DNA from: Phalacrocorax aristotelis
Lineage: Eukaryota; Chordata; Aves; Suliformes; Phalacrocoracidae
Length of the DNA stretch: 64,000 nt
Assembly (NCBI RefSeq): GCF_949628215.1
Contig: NW_027441273.1
Span: 25,458 to 89,457 of the forward strand
Direction: 5' to 3'
The position numbers and the translations under genes were made by a program. A model generated the notes under the pieces. That model did not search any database and was not told the DNA's origin. It was given only the letters and a program-made list of their open reading frames with translations. The number at the start of each line of letters is the position of its first letter. Position 1 is the first letter of the stretch. This document shows, in pieces, positions 1 to 10,052 of the stretch.

Positions 1-399
1 AGCCAGAGCCAGGCAGAGAGAGGCGGAGATAGAAAAAGGAGCCACAGGCTACAGGACAGAGAGAGGGAGGACTGAAAAAGACGGCGAGGCAGGGAGCCAC
101 TCAGAGCGAGATGGAGAGAGAAGGTGCGGGGGGGGCCCAAAAGAAAAAATAAAATTTTGCAGCAGGTAAGGAAAGAGAGGGGGCCGGGGGAGAGACAGGG
201 AGGGCCCAGGACGCACAAGAGAGGCAACGGGGCCCCACTGGCCCAGGACTCACCGCGACTCTCGCTCTCAGCGCTGCTGGCACAATTTAGCCGTTCACAT
301 GCTTCTTTCCCCTCCTCTCCTCCCTGCCTCTTCTGCAGCTCCAGACTCTAGGCCGACCTCCACCTAAAGAGGATACGTGGGTGTCTTACCGCTCTTACG

Positions 400-2193
400 A
401 GACGAGGCTTCCTCGGCACGTAGCCTAGCTCGCTCGTGCACTACACGCCCGTACCCAACTCCGGGTTACGCGTACGGACCCTGCGGTGCACGTTGGTGGC
501 CTGGCCCGCTGCGGACTATGAAGGGGGATCCTTCCTCCCTCACCTGCAGGGACAGGCTCTCTCTTGCCTGCAGCAGGAAGGCAGCTGGCAGCCAGAGCGC
601 CTTCAGTTTCTTCTGCTTTACCTTTCGTTGGCGTCTCCAGCTTCAGCCGAGGCAGCTCCTCTCCACAGCCGGGAAGGGCTCTGTGTGTCCCTTTTCGCCC
701 CGGTGCTGCGAGGATGGCAAAGCCGGGCAGAGAGAAGCCACGCAAGCCTGAGACGGCCGCAGTCGACGGCGTCCCCGGGGAAGGACAGACAACCACGTCC
801 TCAGCACGGTCTCTGGGAGAGGGAAAGAAGAAACAGCGACCGTCATTACCGTCGATCGACCCTGACCAAAGCCCCTCCTTGCGCAGGGGCTTCCGGACAC
901 ACCGCCCCTTCCCCGCGCTACTGCTACGGGCCCCTGCGCCGAGGGGGAATCCAGTGCGCTTGAGGGCCGGCTCGCTGCCTTCACGACAGGGCCTGGGGGC
1001 GGCCAAGGGCTACGCAGCACGCTTCAGGGGAGGTGCCGGGGCTGGGGGCAGGCACACGGGGCAAGGGGGGGCCAGGGGAGGCTGAGCGGGAGCTCCGGCG
1101 AGCCGGGGAGGCGGCCATCATCTGCGCCCTGGGCACGGGGAAAAGGTCCTCCTCCTTTCCCTCTTCCCTTCTGTCAGCTCCCGGGGAACTCACCGCTTCT
1201 CGGGGAGCGGCCGCACCCGGAAGCCCCCAGAAATCAACACGAATCCAACCCCAAAAATACACCGCGCCTACCGTACGCGGCACGGCCGCCCGGCACCCGA
1301 GCGCCGGAAGACCGCGCCTCCCGCCACGCCCCGGCGAACCACGTGACAGCGCCGGCAGCCACTGCGCCTGGACTACACCTCCCGGCATGCTCTGCGGCAC
1401 AACACGGCCGCCCGGCAGCCGCTCGCCGCAAGGACTACACCTCCCGGCATGCTCTGCGCCACAACACGGCCGCCCGGCAGCCGCGCCCCACAAGGACTAC
1501 ACCTCCCGGCATGCTCTGCGCCACAACACGGCCGCACGGCCACCCGGCAGGCGCACCACCACAGCTCCCGGCACGCCGCCAGCCCGCCCTCCCCGCTCTC
1601 GGACCCTACGGGCCACCGTCCCTCCCGCCGATGCACCCGGAAGCCCCACCGAGCCCTCAGCACAGCCTCGCTCTCCCCACCGCCCGCTCCGACCCGGCGC
1701 TGCCCCGCCGCAGCCCTCCTCGGGGCTTGACCCGGGACGCAGCGCTCCACCACCCAGCCCCCGCTCACCTCCTCCCTCGCTACAGTCGCAGCCCGCTGAC
1801 GCTCGGCCACAGCTCCGCTCCGCTCCGCCCTCGGCTCACACTGGCCCCCCGGAGCCGGGCACCACCCCTTTTCCAGGGAGGAGCCGGCACCGTCAGCCCC
1901 ACCGCCCGCACCTGGGGCTCCTCCATCCAGACCCCGCCCACAGCTGAGGCGCAGCAGCAACGGGGGGCCCCCTCCCCTCACCCCCACAGTGCACCACCTC
2001 CTCCCCTGGGCTCCATCACAGCCCCTTGCCCCACGCAAAGGCAGCGCAAACGCAGCCCTGAGGGCAAAGGAGAGGGCAGGTGTCTGTGCAGGCGCACACG
2101 CGTAACAAGTCCCTGGAGCCATTCGTGGCTCAGGGTCCCCAACGCTCCCCCTGCCCCAAGGCCACCTCGGCCGCCGTTGCCGCAGCCGCACGG
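400..2193. promoter_or_regulatory. CpG-rich promoter-like segment of unit A1
   Basis: Very CpG-dense, with a run of sites typical of TATA-less housekeeping promoters: ETS/GABP-type CCGGAAG at 1,217-1,223 and 1,304-1,310, a CACGTG E-box at 1,340-1,345, and the ZNF143-like cluster at 1,311-1,576. The minus strand has six good 5' splice sites (exon/intron boundaries near 254, 390, 544, 622, 1,194 and 1,769). This suggests a promoter with several alternative first exons transcribed leftward. Long open frames on both strands are low in stop codons because of base composition, and I do not call them genes. Confidence 0.65.
1311..1576 (+). promoter_or_regulatory. 62-bp tandem repeat with ZNF143/THAP11-like sites, A1
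   Basis: Three perfect copies of ACTACACCTCCCGGCATGC start at 1,372, 1,434 and 1,496, exactly 62 bp apart. A weaker copy lies in register at 1,558 (ACCACAGCTCCCGGCACGC) and a more decayed one at 1,311. Each is followed by a segment resembling CACAACACGGCCGCC. The 19-mer closely fits the known vertebrate SBS motif (ACTACA plus TCCCAGCATGC type) bound by ZNF143 and THAP11 at CpG-island promoters. Binding itself is inferred. Confidence 0.75.
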
Positions 2194-2773
2194 AGCTGGT
2201 GTTGGCTGCGATAGTGCTCATTTTCTCCACAGTAGCTAGGAAGGGATACGTTTTGGATTTATGCTCAAAACACCGTTAATAATGTAGAGATGTTTTCGTT
2301 CTTGCTGAGCACTGCTTCCACAGTCAGAGCCTCTTCTGGTTCTCTCAGTGCCCCACCAGCAAGTAGGCTGGGAGAGGACACAGCTGGGAAAGCTTTCCCA
2401 GCTAACTGACCAAAGGGATATTCCATACCATTTGACACCATGCTCAGCACACGCAGCTGGGGGAAGAAGGGGGAGTCCTTGGGGGAGGGGGGGGGGGCAG
2501 GGGCTACGGCATTTCTCTCCCTAAGTAACCGTTACACATGACAGCCCTGCTTTCCCAGAAACAGCTCAACACCTGCCCGCCGAAAAGGAGGAGTGAATTA
2601 ATTCCTTGCTTTGCTTCCACGCACAGCTTTTGCTTTACCTATTAAACAGTCTTGATCTCAACCCATGATTTTTCTCACTCTTACCCTTCCAGCTCTCTCC
2701 CCCAGCCCACTGAGGGTGGAGCGAGCAAGCAGCTCCCTGGTGCAGAGTTGCCAGCTGGGGCTAAGCCACGGCA
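2194..2773 (+). mobile_element. Solo avian-type LTR in unit A1
   Basis: About 580 bp that I recognise as a decayed copy of a very abundant avian LTR. It opens AGCTGGTGTTGGCTG, has the block GATATTCCATACCAT followed by CATGCTCAGC, an ATTAAA poly(A) signal at 2,641-2,646, and ends near CCACGGCA. No internal retroviral sequence adjoins it. Family assignment (probably ERVL-like) is from memory. A good donor site (AAG|GTGAGG) lies 90 bp downstream at 2,863/2,864, so LTR-initiated spliced transcripts are conceivable. Confidence 0.75.
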
Positions 2774-2865
2774 CGCGCTTGTCCTGATTTGGCAGGGAAC
2801 GGACCGTCCGTCGCCTGGCTCCTGGAGCGACGGGCTGCTGGGCAGAGGGGGAGGCCACCAAAGGT

Positions 2866-4480
2866 GAGGAGCAGGGCACGGGACAGTAGGAAGAGAGAAG
2901 AGAAGAGCGGCATCCGGCTGGACGGGGCGGGGGGGACGTGTGTGCGTGTAGTGAGAAGGCACGAGGCAGGGAACAGGACGGCCAGAGAAGGACAGGGAGC
3001 CTGACGGAGGTGGAGATAAAAGCAGCAGAGAGAGGGGAAGAGAGGCAGCAGAAAGAGGGAAGAGCAGGACACAGACCAACAAAGAAGGAAGAGGAGCAGG
3101 CTGGAGACGCACAAAGAACCTGGGGCAGGCAGCACGACAGCGAGGGAGGAAAGAAGAATAGGGGCAGGAAGCTGGACCGAGCGCGATGGAGAAAGACAAG
3201 ATAAGCGACAAGAACAGGGCAGAAAGGGAAGAATGAAGCCACGGGGACAGGGAGCCGAGACAGCCAACGACAGAGGGAAGGGGCCAGGGAGGGAACACCA
3301 CAAAACAAACCACGGGGCTACGTGGTACAGAGCACGAGAAGGCAGAGAATTAAGAATTAGGGACAGGGAGCCAGAAAAACAACAAAAAAAACACCAAAAC
3401 AAAGGGAGATGGAGAGCAAAAGGAATCGCAATGCGTACAGAGAGAAGAGAGAAACAATTCTAAGAGAGGGTCACGGGGAAGCCAGAGACAGCAAGATGGA
3501 GAAAGGACAAAAGCTACAGGCTACAGGGCAGAGAGGGAAGAATTAATGAATAGACGCAGAGAGCTGGGCAGAAAGAGGTGGAGAAAGGCTGAAGATCACA
3601 CGGCCAACAGGGAAGAGAGAAGAGAGGGAGGAATTTTAAAAACAGGGGCAAGAAGCCAGAGAGAGGGAGAGAGAGGCAACAATAAATGGGGACAAGCCAC
3701 AGGGCAGCGAGGAGGGAATCGATGAATAAGAACAGCAGACCAAAGAGAACACAATGTAGAATGGAAAAAAGGAACAGCGGCCTACAGGGAAGGAGGAATT
3801 AAAGATCAGGCACTGGGAGGCAGACAGAGACACATGAAGAAACAAGTGGGGGAAAAAAAAAAAAAAACCAACAACGGCAACGGGCTACAAAGACAGACAG
3901 AGAGGGAAGAAATAAAACATCGCAGCAAGGAGCTGGACAGAGAGAGATGAGGACAAACAAATAGCACGGGTCTACGTGACAGAGAACGTGGAATTAGAAC
4001 ACAGAGAGAGGGAGCCGGACAGAGAGAGAGGCCGAGAGAAAAACCTAGACGGGCTACAGCGGGCAGAGGCAGGGATTAAAACCTAGGGACAGGGAGCTGG
4101 ACAGAGAGAGACGGAGGTCACAGGGAACAGCGGTGGCTGCAGGAAGAACAGGAATCCACAAATAGGGAAAGGGAGCTCGACAGAGAAGAACTCAGAAAGG
4201 CAAGAACAGTAGCAGGGTGCAGAGCAGAGCAGACGAATGAAAAAGCGCGGGGGGAGCGTTGAGGCAGACAGAGAGAGATTAAGAAAAAAGTCACGGGCTA
4301 CGTGGCAAAGCAGGAGGAATTCAGAAACGGGGATGGCAACCAAGGGAGAGTGAGCTGGTGAAGGACAACGGGTATTCAAAGTGAGGGACGGGGAGCTGGG
4401 AAAAGCGAGGCAGAGAAAAACAGAATCACAGAGAGAATCACACAAAGCCAAAAAAGAAGAAACTGAACAACAGGAACAGG
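2866..4480. repeat. Purine-rich minisatellite, unit A1
   Basis: The plus strand is strongly purine-biased. It is made of diverged tandem copies (period roughly 80-100 bp) of a theme such as ACAGGGAGCTGGACAGAGAG, then ATGGAG, GGCTACAGG and GGAAGAATTAAA. It resumes beyond the provirus at 10,053-10,330, so the provirus split one repeat block. Long purine strands can form triplex DNA and are rich in GAA-type splicing enhancers; neither role is shown here. No gene seen. Confidence 0.85.
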
Positions 4481-5008
4481 TTTAACCAAAGCGATGAAAT
4501 CAACCAACCAGAGACGGTGTTCCATTACGGGAACATGGAGCGTACGAATCGGTGTGTCTGTCGATCTGCATTTTAGTCCCTAGGCGATCGTTAACGTCAA
4601 CAGAACAACAGACAACGTGCTTCTGTCAGAAAAGGATGACAAAACGCGGTTTCGTGGAGCGGACTGAGAAAACTAGCCAAGACCGCCAAGATTAAGAGCC
4701 AAGAAGGCAAAAGGCAATTCTGGCAGGGGGAGATCGCGACCACCGACTCACGGACCACCACCGAGCCTGCGCAGTAATTTACATACGGAACGAGCAAGTT
4801 TGTACCGATCAGTAGACAGGGCAATAATGACTATGTATGAATACCTAAAATTTTGATCTACAAATTGTACGGGAAAGGTGCGTGAGGTACGCACGCCAGG
4901 AGGAGCGATCCCCCGTGCGTCTGGCGCTGTGAATAAAGAATGCCTGCTCTTTAATACTAGATTTGTGTTGAATAGATATTTCTGATTTTACCGCGTTTTT
5001 CGGTAACA
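4481..5008 (+). repeat. 5' LTR of A1 provirus
   Basis: 528 bp. Begins TTTAACC (TGTAACC in the other copies) and ends GGTAACA. Poly(A) signal AATAAA at 4,932-4,937. A short perfect hairpin (GTGCGT/ACGCAC) lies just upstream, in what is probably R. The U5 end reads TAGATTTGTGTTGAATAG, unlike the 3' LTR. No clear TATA box. Confidence 0.9.
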
Positions 5009-5012
5009 GTTT

Positions 5013-5030
5013 TGGCACCCCAGATGGGAC
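5013..5030 (+). other. Primer binding site, tRNA-Arg(CCU) type (A1 provirus)
   Basis: TGGCACCCCAGATGGGAC lies four bases after the 5' LTR. Its complement, GTCCCATCTGGGGTGCCA, equals the 3' end of a vertebrate tRNA-Arg(CCU) as I remember it, over all 18 positions. An Arg primer would place the element among the R-type ERVs. The same site is at 15,147-15,164 (A2) and 56,471-56,488 (B2). Confidence 0.75.
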
Positions 5031-5228
5031 CCTGCTTTTGAATCTCGACGGATCCGCGGGACCGTGGGACCTGCAGCCAGCCCCAAGGAATTCTCGGGGA
5101 GAGCTTCCGATCCCCAGGCCAGAGAATTCTGAGCAAGATCCCTTGGACTGAAGTAAACAAGGCATTCTTTTAAGAAGAAACTTAGGTAGAATAATACGTG
5201 GGGTTAGCTTCCCACATAGGATAGGATA

Positions 5229-5460
5229 GTGGGTTTGAGTCCCACGGGCCTGCCCGTAAGGCGCGGCAAAAGCCACGCAGGGTTGGGGCCAAGAGGTACC
5301 TCGGTTGGTAAGTCTCTGCTAGGCGAAAGCCTGTGGAGCGGGACCCGAGGGTAGGGGGGTCTTCAACAGGGGGTTGAAGTCTCCAGGGATATCTAGCAGG
5401 GCGCTACAGATCCCAGTGGCGGATTTCCAGTGAGACCTCTAACGGGGGTTGGAGTCCCTC
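5229..5460 (+). other. Proviral leader with three T-arm-like hairpins (A1)
   Basis: GTGGGTTTGAGTCCCAC (5,229-5,245) folds as a 5-bp stem with a 7-base loop TTTGAGT, the geometry of a tRNA T-arm, and differs by one base from the tRNA-Arg(CCU) T-arm. Two more GGGG/CYCC-type hairpins follow with 7-base loops TTGAAGT (5,370-5,384) and TTGGAGT (5,444-5,460). The leader has no long open frame. The function (primer handling, packaging) is unknown and may be none. Confidence 0.5.
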
Positions 5461-5510
5461 TGACTACTATTTGCGATAGCGCACAATCACAACTACTAGT
5501 TGACTGGGAG

Positions 5511-6402
5511 ATGGGAGCATTTCTGAGTAAGAAACCTATCCCACAGAGAACACCTTTGGGATGTATTTTGAAGCACTGGAAAGACATCGGGGGTGATGAC
5601 CTACTAACTCGGAAACCATTAATTGAATATTGCAATCATTGGTGGCCAACGTATCAATTGGAAGGTGGGCACAAATGGCCAGAACATGAGACATTGCAAT
5701 ATCGTACCATCTTGCAATTAATGTTGTTTTGTAAAAAGGGAAGGCAAATGGGAAGAAGTGGCATATGTTGATTTGTTCTTTACACTGTGGAACCATCCAG
5801 CGTGGCAGAAACAGCGTGAGGTATGTCCACAGGATTCTACGGCAATGTTTTTGGAGAGAGGAAAATGTGGTGAGAACTTGAAGTGTTGCTCTACTTGTGA
5901 TACTGGATACTTCACTTGATGGAACTGACAAGAAAATAGTATTGAATACAGCCAGAAGACAGGTGCAGGGAGCACATGCTAACAGGAATTTACAGAGAAC
6001 AATTAATAAGAATTTTCCATCTACAAATCCCGAGTGGGACCCTAATCAGCCAGGACCCAGGGGAATGTTGACTAGATGTCAGAGAGAGATTTTATTTGGA
6101 GTAAGACACGCAATGCCAAAAGCAATAAATGGGTCAAAATTTATGAAGCGAGACAAGAATTAAAGGAGTCCCCTTCAGCCTTTATGGAAAGACTGAAGGT
6201 GACTGCCAGAAAATATACTCATTTGAACGCAGAAAAACCAGAAAAAGCAATTCAGTTGGTCTCTATATTCATAAGACAATCAGCCCCAGATAGTGGGGGG
6301 GGGAGAAGAAACCTTCAGAAGCTAGAAGAACCTGAATCCAGAGATCTGGGTAAAATGCTTGAAGTAGCTTGGCATGAAGGAGACCAGGGGAATCAACCCT
6401 AG
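5511..6402 (+). pseudogene. gag: gag remnant, A1 provirus
   Basis: Starts at an ATG coding MGAFLSKK, with Gly2 as a likely myristoylation site for matrix targeting to the membrane. The matrix-like part has the PLGCILKHWKDI region. A frameshift near 5,738 moves the frame, and stops follow around 5,890-5,935. A capsid-like part runs from about 5,960 with NPEWDPNQPGPRG, then a further frameshift near 6,110 into a segment containing SPSAFMERLK, which matches the conserved gammaretroviral capsid region. Nothing resembling a CCHC nucleocapsid follows before protease, so that part appears deleted. The upstream open frame to 5,430 is leader, not gag. Confidence 0.85.
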
Positions 6403-9400
6403 CTGAACACCTGGTTACACTGAAGCTAGGGAATGAAGAAATAGAATTTTTGGTAGATACGGGAGCCACTTCTTTGGTATTGAATACACGTAAAGAGAAA
6501 TTTAATCATAAATCCGGAGGTGGTGTTAGTGCGACAGGGCAAAGAAAAATTAGCCCCTCTCAGAGCCATTAAAGTTTAAATTGGAGAAGCAATGGGCAAC
6601 TCACCAATTTCTGTATATGCCTGAATGTCCACTGCCTCTGTTATGATGAGATCTATTAAGTAAATTAGATGCTCAAGTAACTTTTAAAGATGGAGAGATT
6701 AAATTACTAATACCAGAATCAAAAGCCACAGAGGCGAGAGCGTTTGTGTTACAGGATTCCTCCAGGGAGGAACAGGTTCCCGAAGAAGTGGAAAACGTAG
6801 TAATTCCTTTGGTTTGAGCGAGCGGAGCTCCGGAGCGATCTAAGTGGGCAGAGCCGGTAAAAGTAACCTTAAAGCCTGGAGCCAAGCCGGTAAGACAAAA
6901 ACAATACCCTATTAAGCGAGAGGCTCAAGAAGGATTAGAGAAGTTAATTATAAAATTTTTCAGAATATGAGCTTTTAGTGGAATGTGAATCAGAATATAG
7001 TACTCCTGTGTCGCCAGTAAAGAAATCTAGAGGCAAAGAGTATTAGCTAGTTCACCATTTAAGGGCTATATATCAGGTGGCCCAAGACATACATCCGGTA
7101 GTAGCTAATCCATACACTTTACTGACCTCTTTTAAAGGAGGAGCATAAATGGTTTACTGTACTAGATTTGAAGGATGCCTTCTTTTGCATACCTCCAGGC
7201 ATAAAAAGTCAAAGCCTATTTGCTTTGGAATGGGAAAGCCCCACCACAGAATGAAAGACACAGCTACCATGGACCGTACTTACACAAGGATTTAAAATTA
7301 GTCCTACGATATTTGGGACTCAGCTGGCAAGAAAAAAATTAGAAATATAGAAATGTATAGAAAAAACAGAACCCAGGGAGAGGCATATTGTTACAGAATG
7401 CAGGTGACATTCTGATAGTGGCAGAAAGTAAAGAATAATGTTTTGAAATTTTTAAATTTTCTGGGCCAAGGAAGATGCAGAGTTTCCAGAAACAAAACCC
7501 AAATAGGAGAAGCAGCAGCCATTTATTTAGGATTTGAAATATCTCAAAGACAAAGACAATTAGAAAGTGAAAAGAAAGAAACTATTTGTCAAATTCCCAA
7601 ACCTAGCGGCCCAAAGGAATTGAGAGCTTTTCTGAAAATAGTGAAATGGCGTCAGCTCTGGATTCTGAACTACAGACTCTATGTAAAACCATTATATGAG
7701 GCATTGAAAGAATCAAAGGATAAATATTTAACCCGGACGCCCGAATGCCAAACGGCATTCAAAGAACTGAAAAGAGCCTCGATGATGGCCCCTGCATTAG
7801 GCCTACCTGATTTCGCTAAACCTTTTGAGTTGTTTGTCCACGAAAGACAACATTTAGCCCTTGGAGTGCTGACACAGCGACTGGGAACCTGGAAGAGACC
7901 TGTGGGCTACTTCTCCAAACAACTCGACCACGCGAGTAAAAGACGGCCTAGGTGTTTACGGGCAGTAGCAACAACAGCGCTGCCGATCCAGGAAGCCCCA
8001 AAGTTAACAATGGGACAGAAGATGACAGTATGTGTCCCGCACATAGCGGTGACTGTTTTAGGACAAAAGGGGGGTCGTTGGCTATCCCTTAGCAGAATGT
8101 TGAAATATCAAGTTGTTCTGTTAGAACAAGACGATGTGGAATCGAAGACTACTGCTATACTGAATCCTGCTACGTTTTTAACAACAGAAAACCTTACGGA
8201 CAATTTCGAACACGATCGCTTGCTAACTATTGAACAAGTCTATTCCAGCAGACCAGACCTGAGACACAAACCTCTGGGAAAATCCTGATCTGGAGTTGTT
8301 TACAGATGGAAGAAGCTCTGGGCGAGAAGAGAAGCGAATGGCCGGATATGCTGTCGTTATCACCGCCGAGGGAACGGAGTCAGGGGTGCTGCCTGCAAAC
8401 ACCTCAGCACAGAAAGCAGCATTGGTAGCATTGAAGCGAGCTCTGCGAATGGCAGAAGGACAAAGGATAAATATCTAGACTGATTCCAAACATGCATTTG
8501 GTGTGATCCACGATCATGGAGCTATTGGGAAGGAGAAAGGACTGCCATCAGCCCAAAAATCATCGATACAGCATAAAGACGACATTCTCCAACTTCCGGA
8601 AGATGTGCAGAAACCAAAAGAAGTGGCGGTAAAGCGTTGCAAAGCTCATCAATTCGGCCAGATGGCTGTAAACATAAGCAAACGATTGACAGATAAAGCT
8701 GCAAAGAGGACTGCAGAGCAAGGTATCCTTGCGCTAGTACCGGTAAAACAGATCAGAATTCCAAAGTTGAAACCGAGATATAATAAATTGGATGAGCAAT
8801 TAGCAGAACAATTGGAAACATCACAAAACACAGAGAGGTGGTAGATAACACCAGAAAAACAAGTAATAATAATAACAACCCCACAAGTTATGACAGAACT
8901 TGAAAAGAAAAGCATGAGCAAACACATTGGGGTGTAGACGCTACGGTTTTGAGTTTAAAAACATCTGTAGCGTGTGTAGGCATGACAAGAATAGTTAAAC
9001 CCATAGTAGCTAAGCGTCCAATCTGTCCTAGAAATAATCCCCTGAACCAAAGGAAACCACCTTTAGGAGTAACAAAACAAAAAATTCTCCCGGAAATTAT
9101 TAGCAAATTAAGTTCTCTGAGTTACCCAGACAAAATAGATATAGCAGTATTTGTTAGTGCTGATTGACAAATTTTCTAGATGGCCAGAAGCTTTCTCGTG
9201 CTGCACCAACAAAGCTAGAGTAGTAGTTAAAACGTTGCTGAAAGAAATAATACCAAGATTTAGAGTGCCAACGGGAATGTCCTCTGATAGAGCACCACAT
9301 TTTTTTGCAGAGGTAGTTCAACAAATTAATAAAATTTTGGGTAGAAAATGGGACCTGCATACACCCTGGAGACCACAATCAAGTGAAAACTTTGAGAAGA

Positions 9401-9420
9401 TGAACCAAACGCCGAACTGA
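6390..9420 (+). pseudogene. pol: pro-pol remnant, A1 provirus
   Basis: Protease: LVDTGAT active-site motif at 6,450-6,470. Reverse transcriptase: DLKDAFFCIPPG near 7,165-7,200 and LTQGFKISP near 7,278, but the YxDD box reads NAGD (7,397-7,408), losing one catalytic Asp, and the region has many stops. Thumb/connection: open frame 7,443-8,288, with PKELRAFL near its start. RNase H: FTDG near 8,299 and TDSKHAF near 8,479, separated by an in-frame TAG at 8,476-8,478. Integrase: CPICPRNN near 9,017, IDKFSRWPEAF near 9,157, SDRAPHF near 9,283 and EKMNQT near 9,394, with a frameshift near 9,155. Not functional. Confidence 0.88.
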
Positions 9421-9480
9421 CATAGTGGAATATTATTGATCTAGGATGGAAGTATTGAGAAAATTATTATTTCAGAACTT

Positions 9481-9494
9481 CCATACGGGGGAAA
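9481..9494 (+). other. Polypurine tract, A1 provirus
   Basis: The GGGGGAAA run directly abuts the 3' LTR and is the expected plus-strand primer site. Copies end at 19,628 (A2) and 60,956 (B2). Confidence 0.7.
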
Positions 9495-10052
9495 TGTAAC
9501 CAAAGCGATGAAATCAACCAACCAGAGACAGTGTTCCATTACGGGAACATGGAGCGTACGAATCAGCGCATCCGTCGATCTGCATTTTAGTCCCTAGGCG
9601 ATCGTTAATGCGAACAGAACAGACGATGTGCTTCTGTCAGAAAAGGATGACAAAACGCGGTTTCGTGGAGCGGACTGAGAAAACTAGCCAAGAAGGTAAA
9701 AAGGTAATTCCTTTACGCAGGGGGAGATCGCGACCACCGACTCACAGACCACCACCGACCCAAGTAATACCGCCTACTCAGAAGAGAACAACGGAAGAGG
9801 ACAACCGAGCCTGCGCAGCGATTTACATACGGAACGAGCAAGTTTGTACCGATCAGTAGACAGGACAATAACGAATACGTATGAATACGTAAAATTTTGA
9901 TCTACAAATTGAACGGGAAAGGTGCGTGAGGTACGCACGCCAGGAGGAGCGATCCCCCGTGCATCCGGCGCCGTGAATAAAGAATGCCTGCTCTTTAATA
10001 CTAAATTGGCGTTGAGGAGTCGTTTCCGATTTTACCGCGTTTTTCGGTAACA
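9495..10052 (+). repeat. 3' LTR of A1 provirus
   Basis: 558 bp, TGTAACC to GGTAACA. Compared with the 5' LTR it has an extra segment (CAAGTAATACCGCCTACTC and following), lacks the ACCGCCAAGATTAAGAGCC segment, and ends in U5 with TAAATTGGCGTTGAGG. The difference is large and patchy, suggesting two LTR subtypes as well as age. Confidence 0.9.

Larger units (their letters stand above)
4481..10052 (+). mobile_element. Degraded class I (gammaretrovirus-like) provirus, unit A1
   Basis: Complete LTR-to-LTR element of 5.57 kb flanked by the 4-bp duplication CAGG (4,477-4,480 and 10,053-10,056), a length used by gammaretroviral integrases. Order: 5' LTR, tRNA-Arg type primer site, leader with hairpins, gag, protease, reverse transcriptase, RNase H, integrase, polypurine tract, 3' LTR. 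No nucleocapsid zinc knuckle and no env is visible; only about 60 bp separate integrase from the polypurine tract. Multiple stops and frameshifts make it non-coding. Confidence 0.92.

Noticed and set aside
2860-4480. Lys/Arg/Glu-rich proteins in the purine-rich repeat
   Set aside because: These frames simply reflect GA-rich repeats. They change with each indel between units and have no start or domain support.
5229-5245. tRNA gene in the proviral leader
   Set aside because: Only a T-arm-like hairpin is present. No matching acceptor stem, D-arm or anticodon arm can be found around it.
9421-9494. Envelope gene
   Set aside because: Only about 70 bp separate integrase from the 3' LTR. No surface or transmembrane protein similarity is seen in any copy.
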